Both the position numbers and the translations under genes were made by a program. Positions 61,640-64,000 of a stretch of 64,000 nucleotides of DNA are shown piece by piece. How positions within the stretch are numbered: position 1 is the first letter of the stretch; every line of letters starts with the position of its first letter. The notes under the pieces are model-generated. The model saw nothing but the letters and a program-made list of their open reading frames with translations, was not told the DNA's origin and did no database searches. Origin of the DNA: Prorocentrum cordatum (Eukaryota; Sar; Dinophyceae; Prorocentrales; Prorocentraceae); NCBI GenBank assembly GCA_963575745.1, contig CAUYUJ010011225.1:1046828-1110827 (forward strand). The letters are read 5' to 3'.

Positions 61640-61960
61640 GCATAGCTTTGCTTAGCAGTAGAGCAGTCAGGGACATGCTTGAAGAGCCTCTCGTATTAAC
61701 ATCGGGGTTCAAGCTCTTTGAAAACATAGCGATATCCGCTCTGGTAGCGGAGCCGCCCACGGGCGGCGCGCGCGGCCCCGCCCCGCCAGGCCAGCTCGCC
61801 ATCCGTGATAGCATCGCGGACCGGATCATCAGGCAGGTGATCTGCGTCACCAAGGAGGTGCGCAGCATTGACGGCTACCCCGAAAATATCAATATCGCGA
61901 CGCATATCAGCATTATCTGCGACGATCAGCATTATCTGCGACGACCTCTTCACCGCTCAC
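61640..61960 (+). CDS. Coding-like exon, function unknown
   Basis: A plus frame from about 61,648 reads SRAVRDMLEEPLVLTSGFKL, FENIAISALVAEPPTGGARG, LAIRDSIADRIIRQVICVTK and EVRSIDGYPENINIATHISI. It has convincing protein character with a Gly/Pro-rich insert. The frame continues to 62,403 but degenerates after a 19-bp tandem duplication (CAGCATTATCTGCGACGAT, 61,909-61,946). No family is recognised. It lies just before the copia-like element and could be host sequence flanking it or an N-terminal part of it. Confidence 0.45.
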
Positions 61961-61984
61961 CTCTTGGCGAGGCTCCATCACACC

Positions 61985-62165
61985 CGGTAAAGATTACGGA
62001 CGATCAGATTCAATCTCATTCGGTAGTGTTTACGGACATCCAGATTCTTACAGTCGGCAAAGTATACGGACATCCAGATTCTCACGCTCGGCAGAGGATT
62101 CGGACATCCAGATCTCTACACCAGGCAAAGTTCACGGACATCCAAATCTCTACATTTGGAAAGGA
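61985..62165. repeat. About 34-36-bp tandem repeat, five units
   Basis: TACGGACATCCAGATTCTTA-type units start near 61,991, 62,029, 62,065, 62,099 and 62,133, each with ACGGACATCCAGAT and a GGCARAG tail. In one frame they read FTDIQI repeatedly, so they may once have been translated or may lie in the element leader. Confidence 0.8.
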
Positions 62166-62551
62166 TAACGAACTACCGCACGGATGCTCGAGATGGATTA
62201 CTTCAGATCACAGTCGTTGCCATTCGAAGAGAGCACGCGACAGACACCTTCTGGCTGGAAGCCAGGCGTTGCCAAGTATAGTGTCAAACATTATCTTCAA
62301 AAGAGACCACTCTGGTGGAGAACCGAAAATGTTGAGGATGACAGCGTGGCAACACTTCTGGTACTGCAACGCCTCCAAGGAGGCGCCTACAAGCAAGCAT
62401 TAATATTCAGGGCCGAACGAAATGGACGAGGACATGTTGGTGACGACGCTTTCGCACTAGAACGAACGGAAGCATATTAAGTTTACGGTACTCTGGCACA
62501 GCCCTCAGGACTGTCACTCTTTACTCGCTGGCTGGAAGGGGGATGCGGACT

Positions 62552-62950
62552 GCATGATCAAGACACAGTCGGATTGCGCTGGGCAAATTCTTCAGCCTCA
62601 AGAGAGGACCTCGTGATCTAGGACAACATATTTCAGATGTGGAACTTGTGTGCGATGAAGCAGCAGATGAAGCAGGACTGAGCATCAATGCCGTCGGCAG
62701 GAGCTATCTACTACTTCAAGGATGCGGTCTATCGGCCAAGCTTGTCGATGACATCAAACTCAAGATCGACGGCGACCTCCGACGTTACAATGAGATCAAG
62801 GCAAGCCTCGCCACGCAGTCACCTGCCCAGAACAATCCAGATCAGTATGGAGGCTACTGGGTTGACTGAGATGATGAAGAGTTCTGGGGTTACAACGGAT
62901 ATTGCGATGGTGATGGACAATGGCAATATTACGAGGACGACGACGACTGG
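62552..62950 (+). pseudogene. Gag capsid-like region of the copia-like element (broken)
   Basis: Frame 2 is coding-like from about 62,579: ALGKFFSLKRGPRDLGQHIS, DVELVCDEAADEAGLSINAV, GRSYLLLQGCGLSAKLVDDI and KLKIDGDLRRYNEIKASLAT. This is the helical end of a retrotransposon gag (UBN2-like: FF..K....I..Y...FE ... G ... LL). A TGA at 62,867-62,869 interrupts it, and after the TGA the same frame continues with acidic, aromatic sequence (DDEEFWGYNGYCDGDGQWQY) to about 62,960. Upstream (62,184-62,550), pieces such as LWWRTENVEDDSVATLLVLQ and SGGEPKMLRMTAWQHFWYCN lie in other frames and probably belong to the same gag. Confidence 0.65.
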
Positions 62951-63230
62951 GCGGGGCGAGGATCACGCATATGATGAGAGTTATGCACCACCGACAGAAG
63001 ATGACGGAGCTTTCAAAGGCACCGGCAAGAAAGGCGATCCAGGCAATTGCCGCAAATGCGGATCAAGATGACGCAATAGCGAGGATTGCCCAGCCGGCTC
63101 CAAGGATAAGGACTACCAGAAGAAGAACGACGGTAAAGACAAGAGCGATTCGAAGGGCAAGACCATGTCGGACTCGAACGGAGGTAAAGGACGAGGAAAA
63201 TCTAAAGGATACATATATATAGAGGCAAAT
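62950..63230 (+). pseudogene. CCHC zinc-knuckle and basic linker of gag (broken)
   Basis: Frame 3 reads RGEDHAYDESYAPPTEDDGA, KGTGKKGDPG, then the knuckle CRKCGSR-stop-RNSEDC (63,048-63,089). Spacing C-x2-C-x4-x-x4-C is exact for a retroviral-type knuckle. The ninth position, normally His, is Arg, and the residue before it is a TGA (63,069-63,071). A Lys/Asp/Gly-rich linker follows (GSKDKDYQKKNDGKDKSDSK, GGKGRGKSKGY). The knuckle would bind RNA in an intact copy. The frame changes again at about 63,205-63,220 in a short TA repeat (ACATATATATAG). Confidence 0.75.
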
Positions 63231-64000
63231 TACAAGGAAAAGGCAAGGGATATCGCGGTCAAGGCAAGGGCAAGAAGAGCAAGGGCCACTACGGCGATGA
63301 TTACGACTATTACGATGACGATTGGAACAGTTCCCATGGCAGTTGGTTTGCCACCAAGGACATGAAGGAATTCCCTTGGGCCCCGACACTGAAGACGCAT
63401 GTCCCCTGGGACAATCACAACGCCTCAGCATGGTCCCCATTGCAGACTGTGCCCTCGCACAGCTTGGACGATCAGGAATCGCCAGATGTCGGGCGGCGAG
63501 GTCTTCGCGGATTTCCAGATGCAGCAGCGAATTCAAAGGCGATGCCGAAATCATCGCCACGGGCGGCCGGGTCCTTGGCCCCGAGACGACCCATTCGACG
63601 TGCGCATGAGGAGTTCGGATCAGACTCGGGATCGGCAACAGCTGAGGATTTTCAGAATGGCGACGCTGAACTTCCCAAACGGCTACCCACAGGCATCTTT
63701 CTTGGTGGATTGGATTTCTTGGCGCGAGAAGTGCAGGACTTGCGTTGCGATCGGCGCCCGGCGGCGAAAAGTCACAACATCGGGCAGAGCAGCACCAGTT
63801 ATCACAGCATTCGAGTAACGAAGCGATTTGGGTTATTGCGCGATCCTGGAGCATCATCGGGCATCATCGGCACTGACGCAGCCCGAGAATATCAACAGGG
63901 AGTGCTTTGTGGCGCAGACATCGAATCCACGCCGACACGGAGGCAATTCACCGGCATGGACGGCAAACCGACTCAGTCGTACCATTGCGGGTTCCAGTTA
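63206..64000 (+). pseudogene. Retropepsin (aspartic protease) region, open to window end
   Basis: Frame 2 is open without a stop from 63,206 to 64,000 (265 codons) but has no start of its own. It begins with a Gly/Lys-rich tail (GKGYRGQGKGKKSKGHYGDD), then DMKEFPWAPTLKTHVPWDNH and a variable linker. The protease core is VTKRFGLLRDPGASSGIIGT, with the catalytic Asp codon at 63,842-63,844 (D-P-G-A in place of D-S/T-G-A), then DAAREYQQGVLCGADIESTP and FTGMDGKPTQSY. A retropepsin acts as a homodimer to cut the gag-pol polyprotein. The active-site loop is intact here, but upstream breaks mean this copy cannot make the whole polyprotein. Confidence 0.75.

Larger units (their letters stand above)
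62166..64000 (+). mobile_element. Decayed Ty1/copia-like retrotransposon, 5' half, truncated by window end
   Basis: A gag region, a CCHC zinc-knuckle remnant and a retropepsin follow one another on the plus strand, which is the gag-pol order of Ty1/copia and Ty3 elements. The protease form DPGASSG and the gag phrase GRSYLLLQGCGLSAKLVDDI resemble the copia-type elements abundant in dinoflagellates as I know them. The integrase, RT and RNase H should lie beyond 64,000. No 5' LTR or primer-binding site was identified. In-frame TGA codons (62,867 and 63,069) and frame changes show decay. Confidence 0.75.

Noticed and set aside
62867-63071. TGA codons inside the copia-like gag taken as recoded Trp
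   Set aside because: Other reading frames in the window end at TGA where the coding signal ends, and the same region also has frame changes and a His-to-Arg change. Decay is the simpler explanation.

Overview
The window looks like nuclear genomic DNA from a dinoflagellate. It is GC-rich by eye (about 60 percent) and extremely poor in intact genes. It is crowded with microsatellites, minisatellites, small fold-back repeats and dead retroelements. Two kinds of retroelement protein that I associate with dinoflagellate genomes are recognisable. A Prorocentrum-like core dinoflagellate would fit the GC level, but the species is inference. There is one assembly gap of 100 N (7335-7434). No bacterial-style operons, rRNA, tRNA or CRISPR arrays were seen.

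Layout. 0-2.7 kb: microsatellites and a GC-rich island. 2.9-7.6 kb: the most gene-like part, with coding stretches on the minus strand (2942-3821, about 4380-4563, 5474-6184) and a divergent plus-strand gene (6748-7617). None matches a family I know, and all carry frame breaks or lack neat ends. 9.9-13.05 kb: a second minus-strand coding tract, with a coiled-coil ORF and a roughly 2.2 kb gene broken by two frameshifts. 13.8-18.1 kb: a trinucleotide tract, then a minisatellite of about 37 copies of an 89-bp unit. 18-34 kb: mostly dispersed repeats, short satellites and purine or pyrimidine tracts, with scraps of coding sequence around 27.7-28.7 kb. 34.5-36.7 kb: a 73-bp satellite, an ATC tract, a short terminal exon, a 270-bp ACT tract and a 33-bp repeat that reads as an 11-residue protein repeat. 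37.9-43.3 kb: a decayed retroelement with gag-like, reverse transcriptase, RNase H-like, tyrosine recombinase and DNA-methyltransferase-like parts in that order on the plus strand (DIRS-like). 44-61.5 kb: satellites, purine tracts, palindromic fold-back elements and dispersed repeat families, several of which also occur at 19-27 kb. 61.6-64 kb: a coding-like exon, then the 5' half (gag, zinc knuckle, aspartic protease) of a decayed Ty1/copia-like element that runs off the end of the window.

How it fits together. There is no pathway here. The biology is that of a repeat-driven genome. Autonomous retroelements (a tyrosine-recombinase type and a copia type) have decayed by point stops and 1-2 bp shifts. 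Around them lie families of 100-300 bp non-autonomous repeats, some built as palindromes around a microsatellite core. Satellite arrays related in sequence sit in opposite orientation at distant places. Most long open frames in the window arise because trinucleotide and satellite repeats lack stop codons, and they should not be read as genes.
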